From: Euphorbia lathyris
Taxonomy: Eukaryota; Streptophyta; Magnoliopsida; Malpighiales; Euphorbiaceae
Assembly (NCBI RefSeq): GCF_963576675.1
Contig: NC_088914.1
Location: 19,199,001-19,263,000 of the forward strand
Reading direction: 5' to 3'
DNA: 64,000 nt
Below are positions 46,574-57,951 of this stretch, piece after piece. A program made the translations under genes and the position numbers. Under the pieces are notes generated by a model that searched no databases, was not told where the DNA came from, and saw only the letters and a program-made list of their open reading frames with translations. Positions within the stretch are counted from its first letter, which is position 1; each line of letters begins with the position of its first letter.

Positions 46574-48316
46574 ATGGCTGAGAACAGCACTCATTTTCTC
46601 CCAGGAAATCAGACAACTCAGATTCTTCCTGAGGGACTGTCCATTACTCGGCCCCCTCTGTTCTTCGGGTCTAACTACACCTTTTGGAAGAACATAATGA
46701 AAAACTTCATTCAGGCAACAAATATGAGTGCATGGCTTTCCATAGTCCAAGGCCCATTTGTTCCTGTTGAAACTGTTGACGGCCAAACGGTTGTTAAAGC
46801 CGAAACTAAGTGGACAGAGGATGACCTCAAGAAGCTACAAAATCATGCTTCGGCTATAAACATGCTTCACTGTGCGTTAGATGCTGCAGAGTACCACAAA
46901 ATTTCAGGTTGTGAGTCAGCACAGGAAATCTGGAAGAAACTGGAGGTCACCTATGAAGGAACCAACAAAGTTAAGGAGTCCAAGGTGAACCAGCACATGA
47001 GGTTGTACGAGCTGTTTGAAATGAATGATGATGAAGGAATCTCTGAAATGAACTCAAGATTCACAAACATAATCAACGAGCTCAAAAGACTTGGCAAGAT
47101 CTTTACTGAGGAAGAGCAAGTCAAGAAGATACTGAGGAGTCTTCCCAAAAGCTGGCAAGCCAAGAAAACTGCTGTTGAGGAAGCTCAAGACCTGACCACC
47201 TACAAATATGATGAACTCATTGGATCTCTGCTGACCCATGAGATCTCAATGAAGAACTTTGAGGTAAAGGAGAAGTCTGAGGACAAGAAGCAACAGTCTC
47301 TTGTCATGAAAGCTGACTCCACTGATGGCAGCTCAACGGACGATGAAGAAATGGCCATGTTCACTAGAAAAATGAAAAGGTTGTTCAGAAAGAATGACAA
47401 ATATTCTAAGAAGCCTTACAAGAAGTTTGACAAGTACAAAGCTGAGTCCAGCGACAGCAAGTACAAGAAGGACAGCTCAAAGCCTATTACATGCTTTGAA
47501 TGTCATCAAACTGGCCATATCAAATCAAGTTGTCCTACCTTGAGGAAGGAAAAGAAGAACAGCAAGAAGGCAATGGTGGCAACCTGGAGTGACAGTGATG
47601 ATTCATCATCATCAGAAGCTGATGCCACTAAGTCAGCAAAGATTTGCTTCATGGCTGATGAGCTTGCTGAGCCTTGTGTTTCTGAGCATGCTGACCCTTC
47701 CATTACATCTGACGATGAGGCACACTCAACTGAGGTAATATCACTACCCCTGCTCAGAAATGAAATGATAAATGCCTTGAGTGACCTCTACACACTTATC
47801 AAAAAGTGTAATAAGAAGGTTAGAGCACTCAGCAGGCGATGTGACGAGATTGAAGAGGTCAAACTCAGTGACCTTCGATATCTTCTCCAAGACAACTCAA
47901 CTTTGCATAGCAACATAGAAACTATGCACAAGTTTGTCTCAAAGGTCCAATCAGATTCTAAGAAACTGAGAAAGGACATCACATCTATTCAGAACCAATT
48001 CAAAGTTTCGAATAAAAGAAATATTCCTCTGAACACTCAGTACCGAAGTACTAGTCAGCAGAGATGGAATCCTCAGCGGAATGTCCAGTGTGACTTCTGT
48101 GGGAAGAAAGGACACACCACAAAGGTGTGCTGGCATGCTCAGCATTGGGGTGCTGACCAGTCAGTGAGATATCCCCAACGGAAGGTCAGCTGTGACTTCT
48201 GTGGAAAAAATGGGCACACTATCCAAGTGTGTCGTCATAAGATTAAATATGATGTTTTACCTGCTGAGCCTAACAAACAAGGACCCAAAAAGACTTGGGT
48301 ACCTAAAGATAACTAG
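46574..48316 (+). CDS. SIRE-type copia Gag (580 aa)
   Basis: Intact from ATG to TAG. N-terminal RPPLFFGSNYTFWKN block, capsid-like helices to about residue 230, a basic and Ser/Asp-rich linker, then a CCHC knuckle (CFECHQTGHIKSSC, about residue 303) and two further CxxCxxxxHxxxxCxxH knuckles (CDFCGKKGHTTKVCWH near 512, CDFCGKNGHTIQVCRH near 538). A heptad-like stretch at 410-480 may be coiled coil. Gag packages the RNA in cytoplasmic particles. It ends WVPKDN-TAG. The pol frame, one base back, opens at 48313, so a minus-one shift at the stop, or another recoding, would be needed to make Gag-Pol. This is the fullest gag of the family here and the template for reading the damaged copies at 1-556 and 2023-2980. 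Confidence 0.93.
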   Translation: MAENSTHFLPGNQTTQILPEGLSITRPPLFFGSNYTFWKNIMKNFIQATNMSAWLSIVQGPFVPVETVDGQTVVKAETKWTEDDLKKLQNHASAINMLHCALDAAEYHKISGCESAQEIWKKLEVTYEGTNKVKESKVNQHMRLYELFEMNDDEGISEMNSRFTNIINELKRLGKIFTEEEQVKKILRSLPKSWQAKKTAVEEAQDLTTYKYDELIGSLLTHEISMKNFEVKEKSEDKKQQSLVMKADSTDGSSTDDEEMAMFTRKMKRLFRKNDKYSKKPYKKFDKYKAESSDSKYKKDSSKPITCFECHQTGHIKSSCPTLRKEKKNSKKAMVATWSDSDDSSSSEADATKSAKICFMADELAEPCVSEHADPSITSDDEAHSTEVISLPLLRNEMINALSDLYTLIKKCNKKVRALSRRCDEIEEVKLSDLRYLLQDNSTLHSNIETMHKFVSKVQSDSKKLRKDITSIQNQFKVSNKRNIPLNTQYRSTSQQRWNPQRNVQCDFCGKKGHTTKVCWHAQHWGADQSVRYPQRKVSCDFCGKNGHTIQVCRHKIKYDVLPAEPNKQGPKKTWVPKDN

Positions 48317-51300
48317 CTATATTGCAGGTAAGCCTGAGGTGTGCTGAGAAGTCAAAAATGTGGTACATTGACAGTGCGTGCTCGAGGCATATGACTGGTG
48401 ATGAAACTCAGTTCATCACACTTGTGCGTAAACGAGGTGGAAGCGTAAGTTTCGGAGACAACAAAAAGGGTAAGATAGTAGGGTCAGGAACCGTTGGTGG
48501 TAATCCTATTATTGAGTCAGTCTCCCTAGTCAGTGGACTTAAATATAACTTACTGAGCGTAGCTCAGCTATGTGACAACGGCAGATAAGTTATATTTGAT
48601 AACACTGGATGTAAAATACTCGAGGGAAAAACAAATGAAGTAATTTTAACTGCCACTCGTGTGGATAATGTCTTTATGCTGAATTTGGAAAAGAAATTTT
48701 CAAAAAATGTATGCTTAGTGTCAAAGGAAGAAAATTCATGGCTATGGCACAGGAGACTTGGTCATGTAATAATGGACCTCCTGGCCAAATTAGCAAGAAA
48801 GCAATTAGTTGAGGGATTGCCCGAACTTAAGTTCGAAAAAGATCAATTGTGCAATGCTTGTCAGCAAGGAAAACAAACCAAAAAATCTTTTCATAGTAAA
48901 AACATCGTCTCAACTAAGCGTCCACTAGAGTTGCTACACTTGGATCTCTTCGGACCAGTCCAGCCACTGAGCTTGGGTGGTAGGAGATTTTCCTTGGTCA
49001 TTGTAGATGACTTTTCTCGGTACACTTGGATCATCTTGCTGAGTAGCAAGGATGAAACCTTTGAGACGTTTTTAACATTAGTAAGAAAACTTGAAAATGA
49101 TAAAGACCTAAAGTTAGCTCACATCCGAAGTGATAATGGTGGAGAATTCAAAAATCAACAGTTTGTTGAATTCTGTGAAGCCAGCGACATTGACCATAAT
49201 TTTTCTGCTCCTAGAATGCCTCAACAGAATGGGGTTGTTGAGAGGAAAAACAGAACCTTGGTTGAAATAGCCAGGACAATGCTGAGTGAGAATAGGCTTC
49301 CAAAGTACTTTTGGGGAGAAGCTGTCAACACAGCTTGCTACATACTTAATAGGGCTCTAGTCAGACCCATATTAAAGAAGACTCCCTACGAACTTTGGAA
49401 AGGACGAAAACCTAACATTGGATACTTTCGTGCCTTTGGCTGTAAATGTTTCATTTTAAATACTAAAGATAGCCTTGCTAAGTTTGATTCAAAAGCAGAT
49501 GAAGCTATCTTTTTAGGCTACTCAACAAACAGCAAAGCATACAGAGTTTTCAATAAACGAACTCAGGTCTTAGAAGAGTCCGTACACGTTGAGTTCGATG
49601 AAACTAACCCTGCAGGAAAAGACAAGCAGATAACTGAGGATGATCCATACTCAGCACCTGCTGACCAAGAAACAGCCGCTGAGTCACTACCTCAAGGGCT
49701 GACCAACGGTAAAAGCGAAACTCAAATTATCTTCACTGACCAATCTATACCTGCAGAGATTGTTGAAACATAACCAGCTCAAGACATCAATCTACCAAAG
49801 GAGATCAGAATACCAAGAGGACACTCAGAGAGTGCTATTCTTGATGCTGCTCAAAACACCCTGATGACCAGAAATCAACTCAGGAGATACCTCAGCAATG
49901 TAGCATTCGTCTCAGTTCTGGAACCAAAGAACTTCTCTGAAGCTGAGCACGATGAGTTCTGGATGGGTGCAATGCAAGAAGAACTTGACCAGTTCAGAAG
50001 AAATGAAGTATGGGACTTAGTGCCAAACCCAAGAAGCCAGAAGACCATAGGAACAAGATGGGTCTTCCGCAATAAGCTAGATGAGCAAGGGAACATAGTC
50101 AGGAACAAAGCAAGACTTGTAGCTCAGGGCTACAGTCAGCAAGAAGGTATTGACTACGGTGAGACCTTCGCCCCAGTGGCAAGGCTAGAGGCTATAAGAA
50201 TTCTATGTGCATATGCAAGTTACATGAACTTTAAGTTATTTCAAATGGATGTTAAAAGTGCATTCCTTAATGGAGTTATAAACGAGGAAGTCTATGTTAA
50301 TCAGCCTCCAGGGTTTGAGGATCCCAAGTTCTCAAACCACGTTTATAAGCTCAAAAAGGCTCTGTATGGTCTTAAGCAAGCACCACGTGCTTGGTATGAG
50401 AGGCTGGCCAGTTTCCTGCTGACTAGAAATTATGTCAGAGGTAAAGCTGATACAACCTTATTCATTAAGAGGAAGGGTAAAGATACCCTACTGGCTCAGA
50501 TATATGTTGATGACATTATTTTTGGTGCCAATAATGAGTCCATGTGCAAGGAATTTAGTAAGCAGATGCAGACTGAGTTTGAAATGTCAATGATGGGAGA
50601 ACTCAACTTCTTCCTTGGACTTCAAATCAAACAAGGGAAAAATGGCATCTTTATCAGTCAAACCAAGTATGCTAAGGAGATATTGAAGAAGTATGAACTT
50701 GAGAACTGTAAGTCAATATCTACTCCAATGGGCTCTGACACTGTCCTCTGTGCTGACGAAAATGGTAAGTCAGTAGACAGCAAACTGTACCGAGGTATAA
50801 TTGGCTCTCTACTCTACTTAACTGCTAGCAGGCCGGACATTCAGTTCTCAGTATGTTATTGTGCTAGATATCAATCTAACCCTAAGGAATCTCATTACAT
50901 AGCTGTAAAAAGAATCCTTAGATATTTGCAAGGCTCAGTGAATGCAGGTTTATGGTATCCCAATACTGATGACTTCACACTCATTGGATACACTGACGCT
51001 GACTACGGACGAGACAATCTTGAACGAAAAAGCACCTCAGGAGGATGTCATTTCCTTGGAAGCTATTTTGTGTCTTGGTTCAGTAAGAAGCAGTCGTCAG
51101 TAGCCCTGTCAAGCACTGAAGCTGAGTATATTGCTGCTGGAAGCTGTGTTGCTCAAGTCCTCTGGATAAAGCAACAGCTGGAAGATTATGGTGTTCAGAC
51201 TAAAACAATTGAAGTCAAATGTGACAACAAAAGTGCTATTGACCTATCAAAGAACCCAATCCAACACAGCAGGATGAAGCACGTCAGTATAAGACATCAC

Positions 51301-51450
51301 TTCATCAGAGATCATGTACTCAAGGGAGAGATCAAGCTGACCTATGTCCCAACGGGTGAGCAGCTTGCTGATATCTTCACAAAGCCACTGGCTCGTGAGC
51401 AATTCAACATACTTAGAGAAGCCATTGGTATGTTTAATCCTCTTCAATAA
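48313..51450 (+). pseudogene. SIRE-type copia Pol (PR-IN-RT-RH) with two premature stops
   Basis: One frame, open except for TAA at 48586-48588 and TAA at 49771-49773. Order: protease (WYIDSACSRHMTGD; the usual DSG/DTG reads DSA), pre-integrase zinc block (HRRLGH, CNACQQGKQ), integrase (HLDLFGP, RSDNGGEF, QQNGVVERKN), a linker region that holds the second stop, reverse transcriptase ([38 protein letters not shown]) and RNase H ([16 protein letters not shown]). It ends ...MFNPLQ-TAA. The two stops fall outside the catalytic cores: one between protease and integrase, one between integrase and RT. It is the copia replication polyprotein; this copy would need complementation. Confidence 0.92.
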
Positions 51451-51934
51451 ATTCCAAGTATAATATGTGATATATGCATGCTGAGTTGATTACCATGCTG
51501 AGTGATTTGTGCTAAATCAATAACTATTACATGCTGAGTAGATATACACGCTGAGTGGTTATCTTAAGCTGAGTTACTAAGCACACGAATAATTCCTTTG
51601 CGTAAAACTGACTACTCAAAACATTAAACGTTTAGAATTCTTAACACTGAGTAAAGATCCATTGCACAATTAATGCTAAACACGCAAATTAAATAGCCAC
51701 CTAGGATGACGTAAGCGCAATAATTAGAAAATACATGCGTCGATTGTGTCATAAATGCTAGAATCATTGTCGGTATCTCGAGGTCAAACTGCCACCTCAA
51801 CGCTTCAGATCAACTCGACACCTCTATAAATAGTGGACGAATTCCCACTTGTACCTCTTTACGCTTAGAAATTTCTGGTATTCAAATCCTCTCTTTTCTA
51901 AAATTCTCAAACCTCTCAAATTTCTCTGAAAATC
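51451..51934 (+). promoter_or_regulatory. Spacer between pol and third ORF with candidate internal promoter
   Basis: 484 bases without coding. The first part repeats GCTGAGT-type words. CTATAAATAG at 51824-51833 is identical to the TATA decamer of both LTRs (45785-45794, 56058-56067) and lies about 100 bases upstream of the third ORF's ATG at 51935. The bases between are pyrimidine-rich and ATG-free, as in a plant leader. Confidence 0.55.
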
Positions 51935-54919
51935 ATGTCGGATTCTCAGAATCTCTCCGGAGGCGGTTACAATGACAACCACTCCGATGAAAATCCATCG
52001 TACCAAACTGAGCAAGAACACGAGGAGACCTTAACTGAATCTCAAGGAGAAGGTCAGCATGACCATTCTAAGGTCACAACACCAAGCAAGAAATCCCACG
52101 CTGACCAAGCTACCTCCTCGAAAGGGAAACAGAAGCAGGATAAGGGAAAGAAACTAATGGAACGTACCTACTCTCTAGTTTACAACAGCATAAGGGGATA
52201 TAAGGTTGACCACTCCCGCTGGTTCTCAAAGGGATTTGTGGAAGCTGAGCAATCCTTCTGTGAGTGGATCTCAAAGAACGGCTGGACCGAGCTATTCTCG
52301 ACTCGAGAAGCCACCTATCCTAAGTTAGTGAAGGAGTTCTACGCTAACCTAAGAGCCACTGATGATGACCGGGACTACATGGTCACCAAGGTTCAAGGGA
52401 AAGATATCTTCATCAACCCTCCTTACCTTGCCAAACTGCTAAAACTGAAAACTGAAGGAGCTAAACTTTGAAAAACAGGTGACCATGAAAAAATTGACTA
52501 TCCCACTGAGTTTTGCAAACCTGCCGCTTATGTCGGGGAAATCTCGAGTACCTCCATGGGTCAGAATCAAAAGATGGCCCATTACATACTGACCAACTTC
52601 CTCTTTCCAAAGGTCAACTCCACTTCCTCAACGTCGAACTTCGAGCAGTGCTTCATCTGGCACATGCTGACCTACCAGCCGATCAACATGCCAGTCTTTC
52701 TAATCGGTGGTTTTCAAAGAAATACTGGAACCCTTAGGTTAGGCTCACTTATCACCAAAATCCTCAAAGACTATCAAGTGAGTTTGGTTGAGGAAATTAA
52801 TGTCTGGGGAATTGAAATTACCGCAGCTGCATTGTTCGGCTTGGTCTACGACCAACCGATTGTGCCCAAGAAAGGAAAAGGGGCCGTTGGTAAGGAAACT
52901 GAGGGGATGTTGACTAGAGAATGACAGAAAGTAAGGAAAGCTCAAGCTGATAAGCAAGGCAGAAAGAGGAAAGCTATTCAAACCTCTTCCAAAGATGCTG
53001 ACGCTCCACCGAAAAAGATTCGGTTTGTGTCCAAAGGAACAAAGCCTCAAGTTCAACAAGGTCAGGTTGGACCCAAGTCAGCAGAAAACCTTAAAAGGCA
53101 AGCTGAGCTTGAGGAAGAAGAAAAAGAGGACACTCCTGAGCAGCCTTTGAAGAAGAAGAAGAAAATCTCCTCTGAGTTGAGTCCTATCGATGCACCCCCA
53201 CTTGACGTCGTTATCTCTGAAGACTCACATTTCATGAGAAGTCAAGGCATTGATCTTGAGAAAACCCCCACTGACCAAGATGAAGAAGAATTGGGTAATC
53301 TTGGAGGTCAGTTTGATGCTGAGGAGACAGCAGATGTTGAGCAACATGAAACAACCAACACTGATCAGGTTGAAGAACAAGCTGAGCCAATAGCAAAGGA
53401 TCATGCTGATCTAGGGTTAACTTCACCTTCTGACTCAATTGACTCTATTCAAGCTGACCCCTCTCCTCCAAAGACTAAGAAATTGAGGAGACTTAAGAAG
53501 AAGGATCATAAATCCCCATTTATTGACCTTCTGGGTGACTCACCTCTACGGGATCCCATAACTGATCTCTCTGATATGCAGTTTAAATTCTTCTCCAATC
53601 CCACTGAGTTTTCTCCACCAGAGCAACAGAAAAAGCAAGCCTCTATTTCTCAAATTGATACCGAGCAAGTGCTCGAAGTTCCTGCTCCTCAACATACTGA
53701 GATAGCAAAGGAAACACCTGCTCATGTCAGTTCTGAAACTCCTCAACCTCCTCAAACTAGTCAGCTTCAGCCTGACTCTGAGCAAGTAAATGACTCTGCC
53801 GATCAACTTCTCCCACATCCTCAAGAGCAGAATATCAACCAGTCAATTCCTACTGGTAGTCAAAATAAAAGTCCAGTCACTGATCACGCTGGCACTTCAA
53901 ATAATGAACAGCACCAATCACCTCCTCCATCTGGTGTTACTCATATTCCGGCATCTGGGCCAACCATTGATGAATCTTATACTTACCTGCACGCCACTGA
54001 GTCTGGTCGAAGAATCATTGACTCAGCTCAAGCCTTACTCAGGGATCTTCATCAATCCAATGTCGAAGCCGCTGGGTCAGTTCATGTTGAGCAAACTCAA
54101 CTTTCCTCTGTCACTCAGCTTCTCACAGAAATCAAAGGTCTTAAGGATCTTCTGAGCGTTATGACATCTCTCTAGTCTCAACAGCCCAAGCAAGAATCAC
54201 TAGTAAAGCTGGCCGAACTCCAGCTGACTATGGTAAATCACATGAACTCTCTCCAGTGTCAATTTCAAAACCCATCAGCTGCGAACTCAATGTATGCCAC
54301 CTCTGCTGAGGTTCATAATCTCTTTACCCAGCTTCATTCTGAACTAGCCAAGACAAACGAGCAACTCTCTTCCTCCTCCCAATGCTCCATTGAGCAAATT
54401 AGTGAGGTTGTTCATCTACTCAACTTGAGTAAGGAAGAGATGGAAACTGACCAACTCAACACAAATGAGCTTCTGCAATACTCCTAATCCATTTTCAAAC
54501 ATGCGCGTCACACGAACGTTCAGCGTCAGTATTATGATTCGGCTTTGCTTAAGATGTTTCATCAAGCCTATGACATGCTGACTGATACTATAACCTGGGT
54601 TGGGAAGTCTCAAGAATATATTCTGAGTATGCTCAGTGCCTCGGTCAGGGTTCCCCGTTCTATCCTGGATGATGGTGTTCCCGTTTTTTACGGTCTCAAT
54701 GAAAGCACGAAAAAGCTTAAGGCATATTTCGTGAGACTAACTCGTGCTACCCTCAACGACACCTTCATTCCTCCTCCACCTGATGCTGGCAAAACGGGGG
54801 AGAAAGAACAAGCTGGTAGAACTCAGCATACAGGAGAAGCATCTGGCAGTCAGCAGCAACAAAGACACGCCAAGGGAAAAGGCAAAGATAGCACTGTCCA
54901 AGTCAACAGAAAGAAATAG
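51935..54919 (+). pseudogene. Third ORF of the SIRE-type element (env-position, putative plant transposon protein)
   Basis: About 995 codons in one frame from the ATG at 51935 to TAG at 54919, broken by TGA at 52469 and 52922, TAG at 54173 and TAA at 54485. N-terminal 60 residues acidic and Ser/Gln-rich. Residues about 75-330 form a globular domain (RTYSLVYNSIRGYKVDHSRW, FYANLRA, QGKDIFINPPYLAKLLKL, FKRNTGTLRLG-like), resembling the putative plant transposon protein domain seen in plant LTR elements. Then a Lys-rich motif ([11 protein letters not shown]), a long Gln/Pro/Ser/Glu-rich linker, and a C-terminal helical part likely to form coiled coils (VEQTQLSSVTQLLTEIKGLK). I see no signal peptide or clear membrane segment, so the env-like label is positional only. 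Role unknown. Confidence 0.75.
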
Positions 54920-55454
54920 TTCTGGCTATATTTGTTAAGATTTTGACTTGTATTTTTGTTGTTATCTGGCGTATTTTGTCTTGCTGACCATCTAATCTAA
55001 ACTTATGCATCTACTATTCAAATTGACTAAAGTTTATGTGATGCTTGTTTATGTTTTGTGCTAAACACTAACGTATCTTCATTAAATCAACTGTGTTATT
55101 TATTCACATTGCTTTATGATTGTCTGCTGTGTTGATCTAAACGTTGACCTCTTTTATATGTCTTCTTAACTAAAACTCATTGAACAAAGAAATACTCAGC
55201 GTACTTTGATATCTAAACTCACTCTTCTGCATAACTTAACTGAGTAAAAAGAATATGTTCCATGAGCTGACCTAATCCAGAAAAACTGATCTTAGACTTA
55301 CTTGATTAAACCTTGAAATGTTTAAAGTAAAACTAAGTCAGTAGCTCAATCCTTACGGGGGAGTATCTTTAGAAAAACAAGGTCAACTATCATGGGGGAG
55401 CTCAACACTGAGTTCCTTACTGAATATTTTTGCCAACATCAAAATGGGGGAGTT
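54920..55454 (+). other. 3' untranslated region and polypurine tracts of the SIRE-type element
   Basis: No coding. GGGGGAG occurs three times, at 55357-55363, 55394-55400 and 55446-55452. The last one abuts the 3' LTR and is the expected polypurine tract. Confidence 0.7.
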
Positions 55455-56710
55455 TGTTGAAACACCTTTCCACATGATTTTGATTTGACAAAAGTATTTA
55501 TGTATGATAAAAATATTCCAACACATTAAATTTAAATACTTTGATTTATTCATACTGTTGTGTTTGTTCAATGTTGAGTTATTTGATTTATAAGACATTA
55601 AGATAAAAAGCCTAAAAGCCCATAAGTGGAAGTCAAGCCCAAGTCAATAGATCAATACCTCACGGCCCATGAAGACAAAACGCAGTCGTTCCAAGTAAAA
55701 CGCCAGCCCAGCATGAAGAAGGATCGAGAAGCCTTTAGCTAAATGGCTTCAAGACGAAGCTGCTGAGTTGAGCGATAAGGTAGTCAGGTCAGTGGAAAAA
55801 CAGAACAAACTTCAAGACAAAGTATTTCTACTTTGGGTAAAGCTCAAAAGGCGCAGGAAGCTGTCTGGAAGACTTTGCCATAAATGTGGGAACATTCTGT
55901 TTCATCTGACGAAAAGCTGCTGAGCACTGGCGAAGACAGAAGATACAAGAATATGATTGGCCGAAGACGCTGAGCATGTACTGAGTGAAAGCGACAGGAA
56001 GCCGTTTGGCTCCAACGGTTATTTCGAAATTCGAAATCACCGATGCTTGAAGTGTCACTATAAATAGGCCTCTCAAATGCTTCATTCGATGCAGATCTTC
56101 AATTAAGTCGAAACGCTGACCAAATTCATACTTGATGTTCTGTGAGAAAAGCAAAGCAAATCTTACACCAATTCCAATCTTGTGTAAAAGTCTAGAGTGA
56201 TTTTATTCATCTAAAGTGTCTTAGCAATTGTTGTTTAGGACAAACACTTATCATTTCTAGAAGTATAGAAAGGAGAAGCTGAGTACTCGGTTATAGTACT
56301 CAAGGGTAGTAATAGGAGTGAGTAGAGGAATAGAGGAAGGTACTCTTGTATACTCCGGGGTCTGGACGTAGGCGGAGAGGCCGAACCAGGATATGTCTGC
56401 TGAGTAACATATTTCTAACCCTTAACTCCTTTATATATTGCTTGCTATAAAACTGACTAAGTAACGAACTCACGCTGAGTTAAGTGCATTGAGAAGCTGA
56501 GTTCAGGAATAGACTCAAGTGTTATCTCCTGACTCAACAAAAGAAACAAACTTAGTCACCAGTTGACTAAGCTTGTGTCTTAAACCACTCAGCACTGCTG
56601 TGTAAACCTTTTCTTAAAGAAAAGAAGTCAGCCTTAACGGACAAATTTTTTGAATAGTTCCTATCCCCCCCCCCTTGGATCTAATCTTGTCACGTTACAC
56701 GGGACCAACA
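55455..56710 (+). repeat. 3' LTR of the SIRE-type element
   Basis: 1256 bp, close to the 5' LTR (about 25-28 substitutions by eye), with a 76-bp deletion between 56354 and 56356 relative to it. TATA box CTATAAATAG at 56058-56067. Confidence 0.95.
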
Positions 56711-56807
56711 ACTCGTATTAATTTTAGGAATTTTTCTGTAATTTTTTATTTATTTTTGGATGTACAGAGTAATTGATATTGAATTAATTAGGAATCTGTA
56801 ATTGATT

Positions 56808-57951
56808 TTTTTTTTTGGTAAGAAGGGAAGAAAAAAACAAACAAACAAAAACCTAACCCGGGATCAGTCTAGGAAGACTGACCCCAATCCTATCCTCAAG
56901 AAGAGAAGGTAACAGAAAAGAAGGAGGAACGGAAAGGGTAGAAACACCTAACATCCCCCCATGCCCAGCAGCTGCCAAGCGATCCGCCACGCGGTTTTTC
57001 TCCCTATAAATATGGGAGAAGGTAAGAGAATCGAAGGCAGGACGAAGCCTCAAGATGGCTTTAATGAGATTCTGACTCTTAAGACAAACAGCCTGTCTAT
57101 CCGAAATCCTGTTGATAGCCTCCAAATTGTCAGACTCCACCGAAAGTCTTTTAACACCCATGCGAATGGCGAGTTTAATGCCAGACAAGATCCCCCAGAG
57201 CTCTGCAGTAAAGGAGGAGCCCGTACCTAAGTTATGGGTAAACCCAGCCAGCCAGGCGCCACCAGCATCCCTAAGAACTCCACCAGCAGCAATTCTGCCA
57301 TTACTAAGGCAGGAGCCATCCGTATTCAACTTGACAACCCCTTCCCTGGGCTTCCTCCAACCAACTAACTGGACCTCTTTAACCGGGGAGGGGTGAACCA
57401 GGGGCTCTCCTTCAAAACTCTTTGTAATAACAGAGAGTTTTTTCGAGAAGTAAAACCGGAGGTCAGGAATAAAGACAGTCTTCTCAGCAAATAACTCTTC
57501 ATTCCTCCATTTCCACATTTGGTGACAAATAATAGCGAAGAGAATAGCCCCGTGCTCCATACTGGCCAACAAATTCCCATTAACGCCTTCAGAGAACCAG
57601 TCAATATCAGAGAACCCCATAAAGGAAGGAAGGATGTGGTGAGGAAGGACCCCTTCCCAAACCTTTCTACTATTCGGGCAATCCCTCAAAGCATGGCACA
57701 AGGTTTCCACATGGCCGCTGCATCTGCTACAGGCACCAGATACAGCCAAGTGCCTTCTGTGTCTATCTGCATTCGTGAGGAGCCTGTCTTTGACTCCCAG
57801 CCATAGGAAACTCCTAATGCGGTAGGGGACTTTGAGGGCCCAAATGGACTTCCAAATTTCCAAAGGAGGATCAGCCCTATTAGGGGTAAAAGCTTCATAG
57901 GCCGATTTGCAAGAATAAGAACCATTATTAGTCAAGGCCCAGCAGTGTCTA
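56808..57951 (-). mobile_element. 5'-truncated L1 LINE copy
   Basis: The minus strand encodes 360 open residues from 57935 to 56853: an RVT zinc domain (RIRSFLWLG, CSRCSGHVETLCHALRDC) and a C-terminal RNase H (LNTDGSC, TAELWG, ESDN). It ends LIPG with the same 3' UTR style as the L1 at 17525-20119 and a poly(A) tail at 56808-56818. The endonuclease and RT are missing. The frame is intact in what remains, but it cannot transpose. Confidence 0.87.

Larger units (their letters stand above)
45179..56710 (+). mobile_element. Complete SIRE/Maximus-type copia element with third ORF
   Basis: 11.5 kb. LTRs 45179-46511 and 55455-56710, TG...CA ends, target duplication ACTCG at 45174-45178 and 56711-56715, iMet primer site at 46514-46525, gag, pol in protease-integrase-RT-RNase H order (copia), then a large ORF downstream of pol at the place of the env-like gene of SIRE1. 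The polypurine tract is at 55446-55452. Premature stops break pol (two) and the third ORF (four), so this copy is not autonomous, but all structural parts are present. Elements A, B and D in this window are the same family. Confidence 0.95.
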
